Shown: positions 19,368 through 28,860 of the stretch, one piece after another | How positions within the stretch are numbered: the first letter of the stretch is position 1 | How the letters are laid out: every line of letters starts with the position of its first letter | Assembly (NCBI GenBank): GCA_038207625.1 | Contig: JBBQZO010000025.1 | Span: forward strand, 31,642-95,641 | Source: JBBQZO01 sp038207625 | Lineage (GTDB): Bacteria; Pseudomonadota; Gammaproteobacteria; Burkholderiales; Burkholderiaceae_D | Direction: 5' to 3' | DNA length: 64,000 nucleotides | Program-made: the position numbers and the translations under genes | The notes under the pieces: generated by a model | Told to the model about the DNA's origin: nothing | Seen by the model: only the letters and a program-made list of their open reading frames with translations | The model's database searches: none

Positions 19368-20456
19368 ATGTTTCAGTGGTTGACGCAGTTGTTTTCCGGC
19401 CCCGCCCCGGCGCGCGCGCCGGCCCCCGTTGCGCCCGCGCCAGTCGCAGCGGCTGCGGCGCCCGTCCAAGCCAGCGCGCCCGCGCGGCCAGCGCCCAGTG
19501 CGCCGGCCAGCAATGTGTCGTTCGAGCAGAAGGACGACGTCAACGCCAACTACTACAGCTGGCTGTTCGACACGCCCGACGAGTCCGACCTGAACACCAA
19601 CGAGGTGGAAACGGACGTGCTGGAGACGCTGGAAAAAATCATCGCCTCCGAGCAGTCGGGCGCGGCGCTGGTGCGGCGTCTGCCCGGTTTGATCCCGCAA
19701 CTGCTGCAAAGCCTGCGCAGCAGCGACTTTTCCGGCGCCCAGCTCTCGCGCACCATCTCCAACGACGTGGTGCTGGTGGCGGCGCTGATCAGGCTGGCCA
19801 ACAGCTCATTCCAGGGCACCGGCAAGACCATCACCAGCATCGAGCACGCGGTGATCGTGATCGGCCAGGAAGGCTTGCGCCAGCTGATCACCAGTATCGC
19901 GTTCCGCCCCATCATCGACCTGAACTCGGGCGCCATCACGCGCTCGCTGGCGCCGCGCATCTGGGCCCAGTCGGAGCGCTGCGCGGTGGCCAACCGGCGC
20001 CTGGCCGAAGAGATGGGCATCGCGCCGTTCGACGCCTTCCTGGCCGGCCTGGTGCAATACGTCGGCCTGATGGTGTCGCTGCGCATCATGGACCAGTCGG
20101 CCAAAAATGGCCAGACGGTCGGCTCGACCATGTTCTGCTCACGCCTGCTGCGCAATGCACGCAAGCTCAGTTGCAGCATCGGCGAGGAATGGGACTTCCC
20201 GCCCGCCGTCACGCTGGCCATCAGCGAACAGGGCACCGTGCGCAAGGGCGTGCCCATATCGCCGCTGGGCCGGCTGCTGTCCTTGTCCGACTATCTGTCG
20301 AAGGTGCGCGCGCTGGTCGAGGCCGACCGCCTCACCGAAGGCGATGCGCGCCTGTTCCACGGTCTGTCGGCCAGCGCGCTGGCTTGCTACCATCAGTTTT
20401 CCGTCGACGACACCCCCGCCACCGAGCTGCCCGACGCCGCCGCCGTGCGTCCGTGA
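19368..20456 (+). CDS. HDOD-domain signalling protein
   Basis: A 362-aa protein with a proline/alanine-rich low-complexity linker (about residues 13-50) followed by an HDOD domain: SAALVRRLPGLIPQLL, then SRTISNDVVLVAALIRLANSS and a helix-rich C-terminal part. HDOD proteins are HD-like without the catalytic residues and take part in signalling and motility control. The ATG at 19368 follows GAGGA. The frame is open upstream, but the protein content begins here. Confidence 0.85.
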   Translation: MFQWLTQLFSGPAPARAPAPVAPAPVAAAAAPVQASAPARPAPSAPASNVSFEQKDDVNANYYSWLFDTPDESDLNTNEVETDVLETLEKIIASEQSGAALVRRLPGLIPQLLQSLRSSDFSGAQLSRTISNDVVLVAALIRLANSSFQGTGKTITSIEHAVIVIGQEGLRQLITSIAFRPIIDLNSGAITRSLAPRIWAQSERCAVANRRLAEEMGIAPFDAFLAGLVQYVGLMVSLRIMDQSAKNGQTVGSTMFCSRLLRNARKLSCSIGEEWDFPPAVTLAISEQGTVRKGVPISPLGRLLSLSDYLSKVRALVEADRLTEGDARLFHGLSASALACYHQFSVDDTPATELPDAAAVRP

Positions 20457-20499
20457 GCGGCGCGCACAAGGCCGGCGCACGCGCCCGCGGGGCCGGCCG

Positions 20500-20898
20500 A
20501 TGAACGTACTGCTCAATCCGGATGACGTCGAAATCAGCGCCGTGCGCGCCCAGGGTCCGGGCGGGCAAAATGTCAACAAGGTGTCCAGCGCCGTGCATGT
20601 GCGCTTCGATATCGCCCGCTCGTCGCTGCCCGATGCCGTCAAACAGCGCCTGCTCGCGCTGCACGACCAGCGCATCACCAAGGATGGCGTGCTGGTGCTC
20701 AAAGCACAGCAATCGCGCAGCCAGGAGCAGAACCGTATCGACGCGTTCAAGCGCTTGCAGGAATTGATCGACAAGGCGGCCGTGCTGCCGGTGCTGCGAC
20801 GCGCCACCCGGCCCACCCGTAGCTCGCAGCGCAAGCGACTCGACAGCAAGAGCACGCACGGCATGCAAAAGGCGCTGCGCGGCAAGGTCAGCGACTAG
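20500..20898 (+). CDS. arfB: Alternative ribosome-rescue factor / peptidyl-tRNA hydrolase
   Basis: A 132-aa class-I release-factor-like protein with the catalytic GGQ in VRAQGPGGQNVNKVSSAVH. The basic C-terminal tail, rich in Arg, Lys and Ser, enters the empty mRNA channel of stalled ribosomes in ArfB. It lacks the codon-recognition domains of RF1/RF2. Length is normal for ArfB. It lies 43 bases after the HDOD gene. Confidence 0.93.
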   Translation: MNVLLNPDDVEISAVRAQGPGGQNVNKVSSAVHVRFDIARSSLPDAVKQRLLALHDQRITKDGVLVLKAQQSRSQEQNRIDAFKRLQELIDKAAVLPVLRRATRPTRSSQRKRLDSKSTHGMQKALRGKVSD

Positions 20899-20971
20899 GC
20901 GCGCGGGCGCACCGGATCGTGTCAGGCGGAGATGGGAAGCGACGGCGACAGCGCCGCCGCGAGGCGCAGGA

Positions 20972-22912
20972 CTAAACCAGCTTCCAGTCGATGGCGCCGC
21001 AGTCGCCGCTGAAGATCACGTCGCCTGGCGTGTCGACGCGGCGCAGCTTGGCCTTGATGTCCTTCGGCGTCAGGTCGAACAGGCTGCTGCCGTCCGGATG
21101 GAATTTCATGCTACTGGCCAGCGTGTCGCCGTTGACCATGCTGACCTTGACATAGCCTTCGCCGGCCACCTCGTTCTTCTGGCGCACCACCTGAGACACC
21201 ATATCGAGAATGGCTTGCTTGCCAACGCCTAGCGTCTTCACGTCGTTCGACAGCGCGCCGATCGCCTTCAAGGTCGGACCGACGGCCACCAGCATTTTCT
21301 GGAACTGCGGCTCCTGCTCGGGTGTCAGCGTCATTTCCTTCTTGCGGATCTTGGTCGCCAGCGTCATGTACTGGCGCACTTCGGGCAGGTTGGTCAGCGC
21401 GTCCATGTCGCCCTGACGCTTGACGATGCCCTGCGCGCAGGCCTCGACCTTGGCGTTTAGCTCGGCCAATTGGGCGTCGATCGTGGCGCTGTCGGGCACC
21501 AGCGCATAGATCGCCATCTCGCTCTGCTTGCGCGGCCCGGCGCTTTCGAGCACGATGCGCCGCCCGGCGATCGCGCAGCCTTCGGCGGTGGTGATGAACA
21601 CCTCGTCGGCGATGATCTCGCAATTACTGGCATGGTCGATTTGCACCCGGGTACCGGAAATGACACAGCTCTCGGCGCGGTGCAGCGTCACCGTGCCGTG
21701 TTTGGTCTGCACGACCGAGCCGGAAATGACGCCCCGCACGCAGATGTCGCCGTTGGCGTTGTGCGCCGTGCCGCCGACCAGATTGCTGTCGAGCATGATG
21801 GTGCCCCCGCGCGAGACGATGTTGCCGAACACGTCGGCATGCAACAAGATGCTGTCGCCCTCGATCAGGCGCTTTTCCTGCACTTCGCCGTACTCTTCGT
21901 AGTCGCCCGTCAGCTGCAAATTGCCGGTGGTGCGCGCGCTCACGCCGTCACGGCTGACGATCTTGTCGCCCACCGAAATCTGCTGGGTCTTGCCATCGAC
22001 GGCCAGAAATCCGGCCTGCAACGACACCAGAAATTCGCCCGCCGCGCTCGACTCGATGACCGTGCCCGGGCCGGCCAGCTTGCCCAATTCGATATCGGTG
22101 GGAATCGGCGGTTCGATGATCATGCCCGACAATTCGAAGCCGTGCACCCCTGCCTTGCGTGGCACTTTCTTCAGCAGGCGCATGCCCTTCTTGATCTGCG
22201 GGAAGCGGTTCTGGAACGCCATCAGATCGAGCTTGCCGTTGGCCAGCTGGCGCGGCGCGTCGCTGCGATGGATGTCCTCCGACACTTCGACGATGTGGGC
22301 ATCGACCCCTAACACCGGATCAAGCCGCTGGGCCACCGTGACGCGCTCGCTCTTGCCGGGCAACATGGCCGCGCGCACCGCCGCCACCTTCACGCCAAAG
22401 CGTATGCCCTTGACCCACAGGTCGGAGATGAACTCGTCCACGTCCAGCATGGCGGGCAAATCGCCGCCTTGCGGGTCGTTCTGATTGCGCAGGAACACCG
22501 GTTCGAAATAGTATTCGGCGTTGCCATCACTGATCTTGACGGCGCGGTACAGTTCGCGCCGCTCGGGTGTGAACGGCACGATGTCGGCGGCAAAGCGGAT
22601 CATCGTTTCGCCGTTGACCGCGCGCGGCAGGTCAGGGCCGTGACCAAACATGACCTTCAGAAATACTGCGTAATTGAGGCCGGCGAAATAGGCGTGCGTA
22701 CAAAACAGGTTGTTGACGGCCGTCTCGAACGTTGCGCCGAGCACGCCGGCGTCGACATACACGCCATCGCTGCGCTTGACGATGCAGCGATCGTTGCCCT
22801 GCTCATTCGCGGTCGACACCGGCGCGGCAGGCGTCGCAGGCTGCGCCATCAATTCGGCGGGGTCTTCGACGAGCGAGTCATTACTCACGTTCTGCATATC
22901 AGCGTCCGGCAA
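20972..22912 (-). CDS. FapA-family (DUF342) protein
   Basis: A 646-aa protein of the FapA/DUF342 family. The N-terminal third contains the conserved domain; the middle has beta-helix-like turns (LLHADVFGNIVSRGG, CVRGVISGSVV, CVISGTRVQIDH). A charged helical segment and a C-terminal beta domain follow. Family members are cytoplasmic and polymer- or cell-surface-associated; a specific role is not established. Nothing beside it suggests a pathway. Confidence 0.85.
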   Translation of the reverse strand: MPDADMQNVSNDSLVEDPAELMAQPATPAAPVSTANEQGNDRCIVKRSDGVYVDAGVLGATFETAVNNLFCTHAYFAGLNYAVFLKVMFGHGPDLPRAVNGETMIRFAADIVPFTPERRELYRAVKISDGNAEYYFEPVFLRNQNDPQGGDLPAMLDVDEFISDLWVKGIRFGVKVAAVRAAMLPGKSERVTVAQRLDPVLGVDAHIVEVSEDIHRSDAPRQLANGKLDLMAFQNRFPQIKKGMRLLKKVPRKAGVHGFELSGMIIEPPIPTDIELGKLAGPGTVIESSAAGEFLVSLQAGFLAVDGKTQQISVGDKIVSRDGVSARTTGNLQLTGDYEEYGEVQEKRLIEGDSILLHADVFGNIVSRGGTIMLDSNLVGGTAHNANGDICVRGVISGSVVQTKHGTVTLHRAESCVISGTRVQIDHASNCEIIADEVFITTAEGCAIAGRRIVLESAGPRKQSEMAIYALVPDSATIDAQLAELNAKVEACAQGIVKRQGDMDALTNLPEVRQYMTLATKIRKKEMTLTPEQEPQFQKMLVAVGPTLKAIGALSNDVKTLGVGKQAILDMVSQVVRQKNEVAGEGYVKVSMVNGDTLASSMKFHPDGSSLFDLTPKDIKAKLRRVDTPGDVIFSGDCGAIDWKLV

Positions 22913-23147
22913 TGTGAACGGCGAAACTACAACCGCAACTACAACCTTATCCCAACAAAAGCAAGGTTTACTTAGTGTAACATGCTCGCCGCGATTTAAT
23001 ACACAGTCGCGCTAGCGGAACAAGCGAATGCGCCAAAGCGCATTCCCGTCCATATAGATAACGGCAGGAATGCGCACAAAAATAGTGCCGCAAGGAATTA
23101 TTTTGACAGGTGGCGCCGCCGATCAAGACGGCGCCGCCGAACCGGCT

Positions 23148-23585
23148 CTAGCGGCGCGGCGTATCGCGGTAGATATCCTGGCCCGCCTCATTGATCTGGC
23201 GGCGCAGGTCGCGCCGTTCGTCGGCAGTCAGGTGACCGTTGCGCTTGAATGCGTCCTGATTGCGCGCGCCCTGCTCCTGCTGGCCGCGGCGTGCCTCGTC
23301 GGCACGCGAATCGGCACGCTGCTCGGCGCGCACCTCCTGGACACGGGCTGCCTCGGCGCGCGCTTCCTGGCGCTGCGGCGCCGGGCGCTCAGCGCGGGCA
23401 GCTTGGGCCCGCTCCTCCTTGTGCTGCGGCGGAGAATTGCCGTTCACGTTATCATTAGGCAGTGCCAAGGCATTGGCGGCCATGGCGCAGCCGACCGTAC
23501 AGGCGAGCGCGAGCGAACGCACCGATGTCAAAACGCACGAACCGGCGCTGTGTGCTGCATAAATTGTAGTGTGCGCGTGGTTCAT
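23148..23585 (-). CDS. Secreted Arg/Ala/Glu-rich protein
   Basis: A 145-aa protein with an N-terminal signal segment ending near ANALA, then a long low-complexity region rich in Ala, Arg, Gln and Glu that would form a charged helix. The C-terminal motif LTADERRDLRRQINEAG recurs in betaproteobacterial small secreted proteins. The ATG follows AGAGGAA. The protein is probably periplasmic; function unknown. GC-rich inverted repeats lie just beyond the stop, without a T-run. Confidence 0.7.
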   Translation of the reverse strand: MNHAHTTIYAAHSAGSCVLTSVRSLALACTVGCAMAANALALPNDNVNGNSPPQHKEERAQAARAERPAPQRQEARAEAARVQEVRAEQRADSRADEARRGQQEQGARNQDAFKRNGHLTADERRDLRRQINEAGQDIYRDTPRR

Positions 23586-23781
23586 GGTATTCCTCTTCCG
23601 CGATGCCTTGAAAACAAGTAAGCTTCATTCCACCTGAACCCAAGTGTATGTCGGTTTCCCTCAGCCGATAAGTGCAATTGGGTAAAGTTTGTAACACATT
23701 GTAATGGGTCGCAAACCGCGTTCCGCGGCGCGCGTTAAGACGTTACCATAGCAACATGAATATGACAAATCTGACAGCCCC

Positions 23782-24558
23782 ATGAGCACACCTACGTTCA
23801 GCAATACACCCAACAATACAACGCCCGTGACCACCAATGGCCATCAGGCGAAGATTATGGTAGTTGACGACGACGTGCGTCTGCGCGATCTGCTGCGCCG
23901 TTATCTGACCGAGCAGGGCTTCGCGGTGGTCACCGCCGACAGCGCGCCGGCGATGAACAAACTGTGGCTGCGCGAGCGCTACGACCTGCTGGTGCTGGAC
24001 CTGATGCTGCCGGGCGAAGACGGCCTGTCGATCTGCCGGCGCCTGCGCGGCGCGGGCGACCTGACCCCGATCATCATGCTCACCGCCAAGGGCGAAGACG
24101 TGGACCGCATCGTCGGACTGGAAATGGGCGCCGACGACTATCTGCCGAAACCGTTCAATCCGCGCGAACTGGTGGCGCGCATCGGCGCGGTGCTGCGCCG
24201 GCGCGGCCCCGACGAGATTCCCGGCGCGCCGTCGGAAACCCCGCAGTCCTTCGAGTTCGGCCAGTTCGTGCTCGACCTGGGCACGCGCACGCTGAAAAAA
24301 GGCGGTGAGACGGTGCCGTTGACGACCGGTGAATTCTCGGTGCTCAAGGTGTTCGCCCGTCACGCGCGCCAGCCGCTCTCGCGCGAGAAGCTGATGGAGT
24401 TGGCGCGCGGGCGTGAATACGAGGTGTTCGACCGCAGTCTGGACGTGCAGATTTCGCGTCTGCGCAAACTGATCGAACCGGACCCGTCGTCGCCGCTATA
24501 CATCCAGACCGTGTGGGGGCTGGGCTATGTGTTCATCCCCGAGGGACAACCACGCTAG
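23782..24558 (+). CDS. ompR: OmpR-family response regulator
   Basis: A 258-aa regulator with receiver domain (IMVVDDDVRLRDLL, phosphoacceptor in LLVLDLMLPGEDG, and KPF) and a C-terminal winged helix (FSVLKVFARHARQPLSREKL, then IQTVWGLGYVF). It lies directly upstream of an EnvZ-like kinase with 8 bases between, and matches the OmpR subtype. It probably controls outer-membrane or osmotic genes. An N-terminal extension of about 20 residues precedes the receiver; a later start cannot be excluded. Confidence 0.93.
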   Translation: MSTPTFSNTPNNTTPVTTNGHQAKIMVVDDDVRLRDLLRRYLTEQGFAVVTADSAPAMNKLWLRERYDLLVLDLMLPGEDGLSICRRLRGAGDLTPIIMLTAKGEDVDRIVGLEMGADDYLPKPFNPRELVARIGAVLRRRGPDEIPGAPSETPQSFEFGQFVLDLGTRTLKKGGETVPLTTGEFSVLKVFARHARQPLSREKLMELARGREYEVFDRSLDVQISRLRKLIEPDPSSPLYIQTVWGLGYVFIPEGQPR

Positions 24559-24566
24559 GCGCGCCG

Positions 24567-25928
24567 ATGCTGTTGTCTTCGCTGCTTAACCGCCTCAGCT
24601 GGCCCAGCCGGGGCCTGTTCTGGCGCACCTTCGTGCTGATCGGGATCCTGACGACGCTGTCGATGGCGTCCTGGATCAGCATGATCAGCGTCGTCCAGCG
24701 CGGCCCGCAGGCGCAGCAGATCGCCGCCCAGGTGATCTCGATCGTCACCATCACGCAGGCCGCGCTGACCCATTCGGCGCCCGAGCGCGTCAACGAACTG
24801 ATGTTCGACCTGGTCAGCAACGAGGGCATCCGCGTGATCCTGCTGGAGAACTCGAACACGGTCGAGCCGCCGCCCGACTATGCGCTGATGCCCGACATCG
24901 AAGCACTGATCCGCGCCAAACTGGGCTCGGACACGCGCTTTTCCGCGCGCGTGAACGGCATGCCCGGTTTCTGGGTCAGCTTCAAGATCGACGACGACAA
25001 GTACTGGCTGATGCTCGAACGCGAGCGCATCGAGGGCCTGACCGGGGCCCAGTGGCTGGTCGGCATCAGCCTGGTCGGCCTGTTGTCCTTGCTGGGCGCG
25101 GCCATCATTTCGAGTCTGGTCAACCTGCCGCTGGCACGCCTGACGGCGGCCGCGCGCACCATCGCCAAGGGCAAGCGCCCCGAGCCGCTGCCCGAAAAAG
25201 GCTCGACCGAAATCATCGAGGCCAACCGCAGCTTCAACCAGATGATCGCCGATCTGCAGCGGGTCGAGTCGGACCGCGCCGTGATCCTGGCCGGCATTTC
25301 GCACGACCTGCGCACGCCGCTGGCGCGCATGGCGCTGGAAGTGGAAATGGCGCACCTGTCGGACGCCGCGCGCGACGGCATCCAGTCCGACATCGCCCAG
25401 ATGGACGCGATCATCGGCCAGTTCCTCGACTACGCCAAGCCGACCGACGCGGCCAGTTTCACGCCGGTCGACCTGAGCACGCTGCTGGCCGACGTGGCCC
25501 ATGAAGTGGCGCGCCAGCAGGACCTGCACGTGACGACGGCCATCGCACCGGACGTGCACGTGATGGGCAATCCGGTCGACCTGCGCCGCGTCATCAACAA
25601 CCTGATCGAGAACGCGCGCCGCTACGGCAAGACCGACGGCAGCGACATCGCCGACGTCGAGCTGGGCTGCCGTGTCGAAGCGCACCCGCACGGCCCGCGC
25701 GTGATCATCAGCGTCGCCGACCACGGCTGCGGCGTGCCCGAGGCGCAGATCGACGAGTTGCTTAAACCATTCACGCGCCTTGACAGCGCGCGCGGCCAGG
25801 CCAACGGCGCCGGGCTGGGACTGGCCATTGTCGAACGGGTGATTTCACGCCACCACGCCGAACTGCAGGTGCGCAACCGTCCCGGCGGCGGCCTGCAGAT
25901 CGACATACTGATGCAGGCATTGAATTAG
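24567..25928 (+). CDS. envZ: EnvZ-like sensor histidine kinase
   Basis: A 453-aa inner-membrane histidine kinase. Two membrane helices flank a periplasmic sensing region; a HAMP domain follows the second. The H-box is ILAGISHDLRTPLARM, the N-box NLIENARRYG and the ATP lid GAGLGLAIVERV. The ATG at 24567 sits 8 bases after the ompR stop. It is the cognate kinase of the preceding regulator by position and type. Confidence 0.92.
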   Translation: MLLSSLLNRLSWPSRGLFWRTFVLIGILTTLSMASWISMISVVQRGPQAQQIAAQVISIVTITQAALTHSAPERVNELMFDLVSNEGIRVILLENSNTVEPPPDYALMPDIEALIRAKLGSDTRFSARVNGMPGFWVSFKIDDDKYWLMLERERIEGLTGAQWLVGISLVGLLSLLGAAIISSLVNLPLARLTAAARTIAKGKRPEPLPEKGSTEIIEANRSFNQMIADLQRVESDRAVILAGISHDLRTPLARMALEVEMAHLSDAARDGIQSDIAQMDAIIGQFLDYAKPTDAASFTPVDLSTLLADVAHEVARQQDLHVTTAIAPDVHVMGNPVDLRRVINNLIENARRYGKTDGSDIADVELGCRVEAHPHGPRVIISVADHGCGVPEAQIDELLKPFTRLDSARGQANGAGLGLAIVERVISRHHAELQVRNRPGGGLQIDILMQALN

Positions 25929-25964
25929 CCACACCCGCGCAAGCGCATTCCCTACAGGAGCACC

Positions 25965-26585
25965 ATGAGCGAACCCGACATCGTCACCGACCTGCAGACG
26001 CTGGAACAGATCTACGGAGAACCGGCGGCCGCCTCGCGCAACAAGGAAATCGACTACCTGCATCCGCTGTACCAAGCATTCATCCGGGCCGCGCCGTTCG
26101 CGATGCTGGCCACCAGTGGCCCGGGCGGCCTGGACGCGTCGCCGCGCGGCGACGGCCCCGGCTTCATCCACATCGAGGACGCGCACACGCTGCTGCTGCC
26201 CGACCGGCGCGGCAATAACCGCGTCGACAGCCTGCGCAACATCGTCGCCGATCCGCGCGTGGCGCTGCTGCTGCTGGTGCCGGGCGTGAACGAAACGCTG
26301 CGCGTGAACGGACGCGCCCAGATCCTGGTCACACCGAGCGTGCTGGCGCGCTTCGCCGTGGACGGCAAGGCGCCGCGCAGCGTGCTGCGCATCCACGTCG
26401 AGTCGGTGTATTTTCAGTGCAGCCGCGCGCTGCTGCGCTCGGCCCTGTGGGATCCGACGCGCCAGATCGCGCGCAGCACGCTGCCCAGCGCCGGCAGCAT
26501 GCTCGCCGGCGTCAGCACGACACCGTTCGATGGCGCCGAGTATGACGCCAACCTGGCCGAACGGGTCAAAAACAGTCTATATTGA
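25965..26585 (+). CDS. PPOX-type flavin-dependent oxidoreductase
   Basis: A 206-aa protein of the pyridoxamine-phosphate-oxidase-like superfamily, MSMEG_1061-like group. Visible is PFAMLATSGPGGLDASPRGD and the flavin-site segment LLLPDRRGNNRVDSLRNI. These proteins bind FMN or F420 and reduce small substrates; a PdxH role is not supported. The reading frame ends 50 bases before a small secreted protein gene. Confidence 0.87.
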   Translation: MSEPDIVTDLQTLEQIYGEPAAASRNKEIDYLHPLYQAFIRAAPFAMLATSGPGGLDASPRGDGPGFIHIEDAHTLLLPDRRGNNRVDSLRNIVADPRVALLLLVPGVNETLRVNGRAQILVTPSVLARFAVDGKAPRSVLRIHVESVYFQCSRALLRSALWDPTRQIARSTLPSAGSMLAGVSTTPFDGAEYDANLAERVKNSLY

Positions 26586-26635
26586 GCCCTTGCGGCGCGC
26601 GCACGCCCCGCCCAACCTTGCCGCGAAAGTTCACC

Positions 26636-26896
26636 ATGAAGCTGCCTGCCCTGCTGCTGTTTTGTTGCACCATCCTGGGCGCGTCGGCGCAGCAGGAAAT
26701 ACCACGCCTGCACGGCATTCCCACCATCGGTCCGCTCGAAGCGTGTAACGGCAAGAAGGAAGGCGAGCTCGCCTACGCCGTCAACCCGCGCGGCGAAAGC
26801 ATCAGCGGCGTGTGCAAGATGCGCCTGGTGCTGGTGCCGGATCGCCCGCGCAACGGCGCTCCGCCCCCACCCGCGCCGTCGCGCCAGCAGCCCTAG
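26636..26896 (+). CDS. Small secreted protein
   Basis: An 86-aa protein with a signal peptide (MKLPALLLFCCTILGASA) and a short mature part containing two cysteines, ending in a proline-rich tail. The stop overlaps the stop of fosA on the other strand by four bases. I do not recognise a family. The ATG follows a weak ribosome site. Confidence 0.65.
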   Translation: MKLPALLLFCCTILGASAQQEIPRLHGIPTIGPLEACNGKKEGELAYAVNPRGESISGVCKMRLVLVPDRPRNGAPPPPAPSRQQP

Positions 26897-27303
26897 TCGA
26901 ACAGCTCCATCTGCGCATACGGCGCGGCGCGGCAAGCGGCCAGGCGTTGCGCCAGGTCGCCCACATGCGCCTCGAGCCGATGCCCGTCCGGGTCCTGGAA
27001 ATAGAACGATGCGCCTTCGCTGGCGTTGCGCTTCCACGGGACGACGCCGGCCGCGCCCATGCGCGCGACAAAGCCGGCGAACTCGTGCTGCGCAATCGAT
27101 AGCGCGTAGTGGGTATAGTCCGACTGCGCGCCGGCTGGGCGCTGCGGCTCGAGCGACAGGCATAGCCACAACGTCCCAGCCGACAGGTAGGCGCCATCGG
27201 TCCAGCGCGCATGCAGGCGCAGGCCCAGCGTATGCTGGTAAAAGTGAACGCTGACGGCAAGGTCGGCGACCGCCAGGGTCAGGTGATTCAATCCGGTAAA
27301 CAT
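26893..27303 (-). CDS. fosA: Fosfomycin glutathione transferase
   Basis: A 136-aa VOC-fold metalloenzyme that opens the fosfomycin epoxide with glutathione. It has the FosA start MFTGLNHLTLAV with metal ligand His7, then DYTHYA (His65) and HRLEAHVG (Glu111). SEGASFYFQDPDGH is the family K+/phosphonate segment, and the closing RLAACRAAPYA is characteristic. Length fits FosA. It is a single gene with no mobile-element context, so it looks intrinsic and chromosomal. Whether it confers resistance depends on expression. Confidence 0.92.
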   Translation of the reverse strand: MFTGLNHLTLAVADLAVSVHFYQHTLGLRLHARWTDGAYLSAGTLWLCLSLEPQRPAGAQSDYTHYALSIAQHEFAGFVARMGAAGVVPWKRNASEGASFYFQDPDGHRLEAHVGDLAQRLAACRAAPYAQMELFD

Positions 27304-27487
27304 ATCGTCTCTCCACAAAAAACAGGGCGCGCTGAACGCCGATGCCCGATTCGCGCGCCGGCCCATCGCACTCTGGGCGACGGGCCGGCAACGGGCTATT
27401 TTCGCCGCGCCGAATCTGATACCATCGCTGGCAACACCAAACCGATCTTCGCTTGCAGATTCTCTCACCACCACCGACGAGGTATCA

Positions 27488-28024
27488 ATGATCAAGAAAC
27501 TAGCCATTGCCGCCGGCGCCATCGCCGCCCTCATCGCCGTCATCCTGATCTTTGCGATGACCAAACCCGATTCCTTCGAGGTGCGGCGCGAAATCACGAT
27601 CAAGGCGACACCGGCAAAAATCGCAGGCTTGATCAATGATTTCCACAATTGGGGCAGCTGGTCGCCGTGGGAAAAACTCGATCTGGCCATGAAGCGCACC
27701 TTCAGCGGCGCGCCCAACGGCATGGGCGCGACCTACAAATGGGAAGGCAACGACAAGGTCGGCTCGGGCCGCATGGAAATCATCGACGCCAACGCCCCGG
27801 CCAAGGTCACCATCGCACTCGATTTCCTGAAACCGTTCGCGGCCCACAACATCACCGAATTCACCCTCGAAGCGCAAGGCGACAGCACCAAAGTGGTGTG
27901 GGCCATGCACGGTCCCAGCCCGTATATTTCCAAGCTGATGAGCGTGTTCGTCAGTATGGATAGCATGATCGGCAAGGACTTCGAAGCGGGCCTGGTCAAC
28001 ATGAAAGCGGCCGCCGAAAAATAG
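27488..28024 (+). CDS. SRPBCC-family (START-like) protein
   Basis: A 178-aa protein with an N-terminal hydrophobic helix (residues 4-24) and a START/Bet v1-like ligand-binding domain: FEVRREITIKATPAKI, WSPWEKLDL and a closing helix. It is predicted to be anchored to the membrane with its domain outside or inside. Such polyketide-cyclase-like proteins bind hydrophobic ligands; the ligand is unknown. Divergent from fosA. Confidence 0.82.
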   Translation: MIKKLAIAAGAIAALIAVILIFAMTKPDSFEVRREITIKATPAKIAGLINDFHNWGSWSPWEKLDLAMKRTFSGAPNGMGATYKWEGNDKVGSGRMEIIDANAPAKVTIALDFLKPFAAHNITEFTLEAQGDSTKVVWAMHGPSPYISKLMSVFVSMDSMIGKDFEAGLVNMKAAAEK

Positions 28025-28071
28025 CGTTCAGCGCCGCGCCGGCCGGGCATTGCCCCGGCTGGCCGGCCCCA

Positions 28072-28758
28072 TCACGCAGCCGGACAGGCCACGTTCCACG
28101 CAATGAAGTCCTGCCCGTCCTTGCGCACCTGCACCCGCGCCGGGTTACCCCGGTCGCTCAGATAACTGAGCTCATACATTTCCTCCACACCGGCACCGAG
28201 CGTGCCCACGTCGATCGTCGTCAGGCTGAACAGGCGGCTGCGCAGTACGCTGCAGGCGCTGTTGCCGGCCAATAGCAGGCGCGCCTTGGCCAGGATCGCC
28301 GCCTGATTTTCCAGCAGGCGCGCCAGTTCGGTATCGGGCAGGTGCGTCGCGATGCGGATGCGCTGGCCGATCGCGCGGCACACGCCGGCCGGCTCAAGCC
28401 AGGCGTACTGCTGCGGCGCGCCGCTGGGGCGCCATGGCGCTGCGCTGCCGGGCGCGTACAGGTAGCTTATTTTGTTCATCCGGCACAGCGTGCGATAGCC
28501 GCGCTGCGGCGCCGTGTATGCTGCGCCCGTCACGCGCCACGCTGTGTCGCCGGGGGCGCGCGTCACGCTCAGCTGCGCCGGCGGCACCGCCGCGCCGCCC
28601 GCCAGCTGCTGCGCGAGCGGCGCAAACGACGCCCCTTCCTGCTCTGTCGCGGCGCGCGTGTCGGACGGACCGCCGGCGGCGCGCGTGTCGGACGGACCGC
28701 CGGTGGCGCCGGCCAGGGTGGATGAGAACAGCGACAACAACAAGCATGTACGGCGCAT
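28072..28758 (-). CDS. Secreted hypothetical protein with duplicated N-terminal motif
   Basis: A 228-aa protein with a signal peptide (MRRTCLLLSLFSSTLAGA), followed by an exact duplication of the nonapeptide GGPSDTRAA that comes from a 27-base tandem repeat at 28651-28704. Four cysteines in the later part suggest disulphides. I recognise no family. The ATG at 28758 was chosen for the signal peptide. Confidence 0.65.
   Translation of the reverse strand: MRRTCLLLSLFSSTLAGATGGPSDTRAAGGPSDTRAATEQEGASFAPLAQQLAGGAAVPPAQLSVTRAPGDTAWRVTGAAYTAPQRGYRTLCRMNKISYLYAPGSAAPWRPSGAPQQYAWLEPAGVCRAIGQRIRIATHLPDTELARLLENQAAILAKARLLLAGNSACSVLRSRLFSLTTIDVGTLGAGVEEMYELSYLSDRGNPARVQVRKDGQDFIAWNVACPAA
28651..28704. 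repeat. 27-base tandem duplication
   Basis: Two head-to-tail copies of a 27-base unit differing only in the last base. The unit is in frame with the secreted protein gene, so it adds nine residues per copy. Confidence 0.9.
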
Positions 28759-28860
28759 CTGGCGTCCCGAAAACGATGAAGGCGGCGCCGCCCGCAAGCG
28801 CGCGCACAGGCCGTGGCGCGGCAACAGCGCCGGCCTGCGCGCAGTGTGCCACAAACGCGG

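Noticed and set aside
23026..23045. Perfect 8-base hairpin as a terminator
   Set aside because: No T-run follows it on either strand and it is about 100 bases from any stop; a role is not supported.
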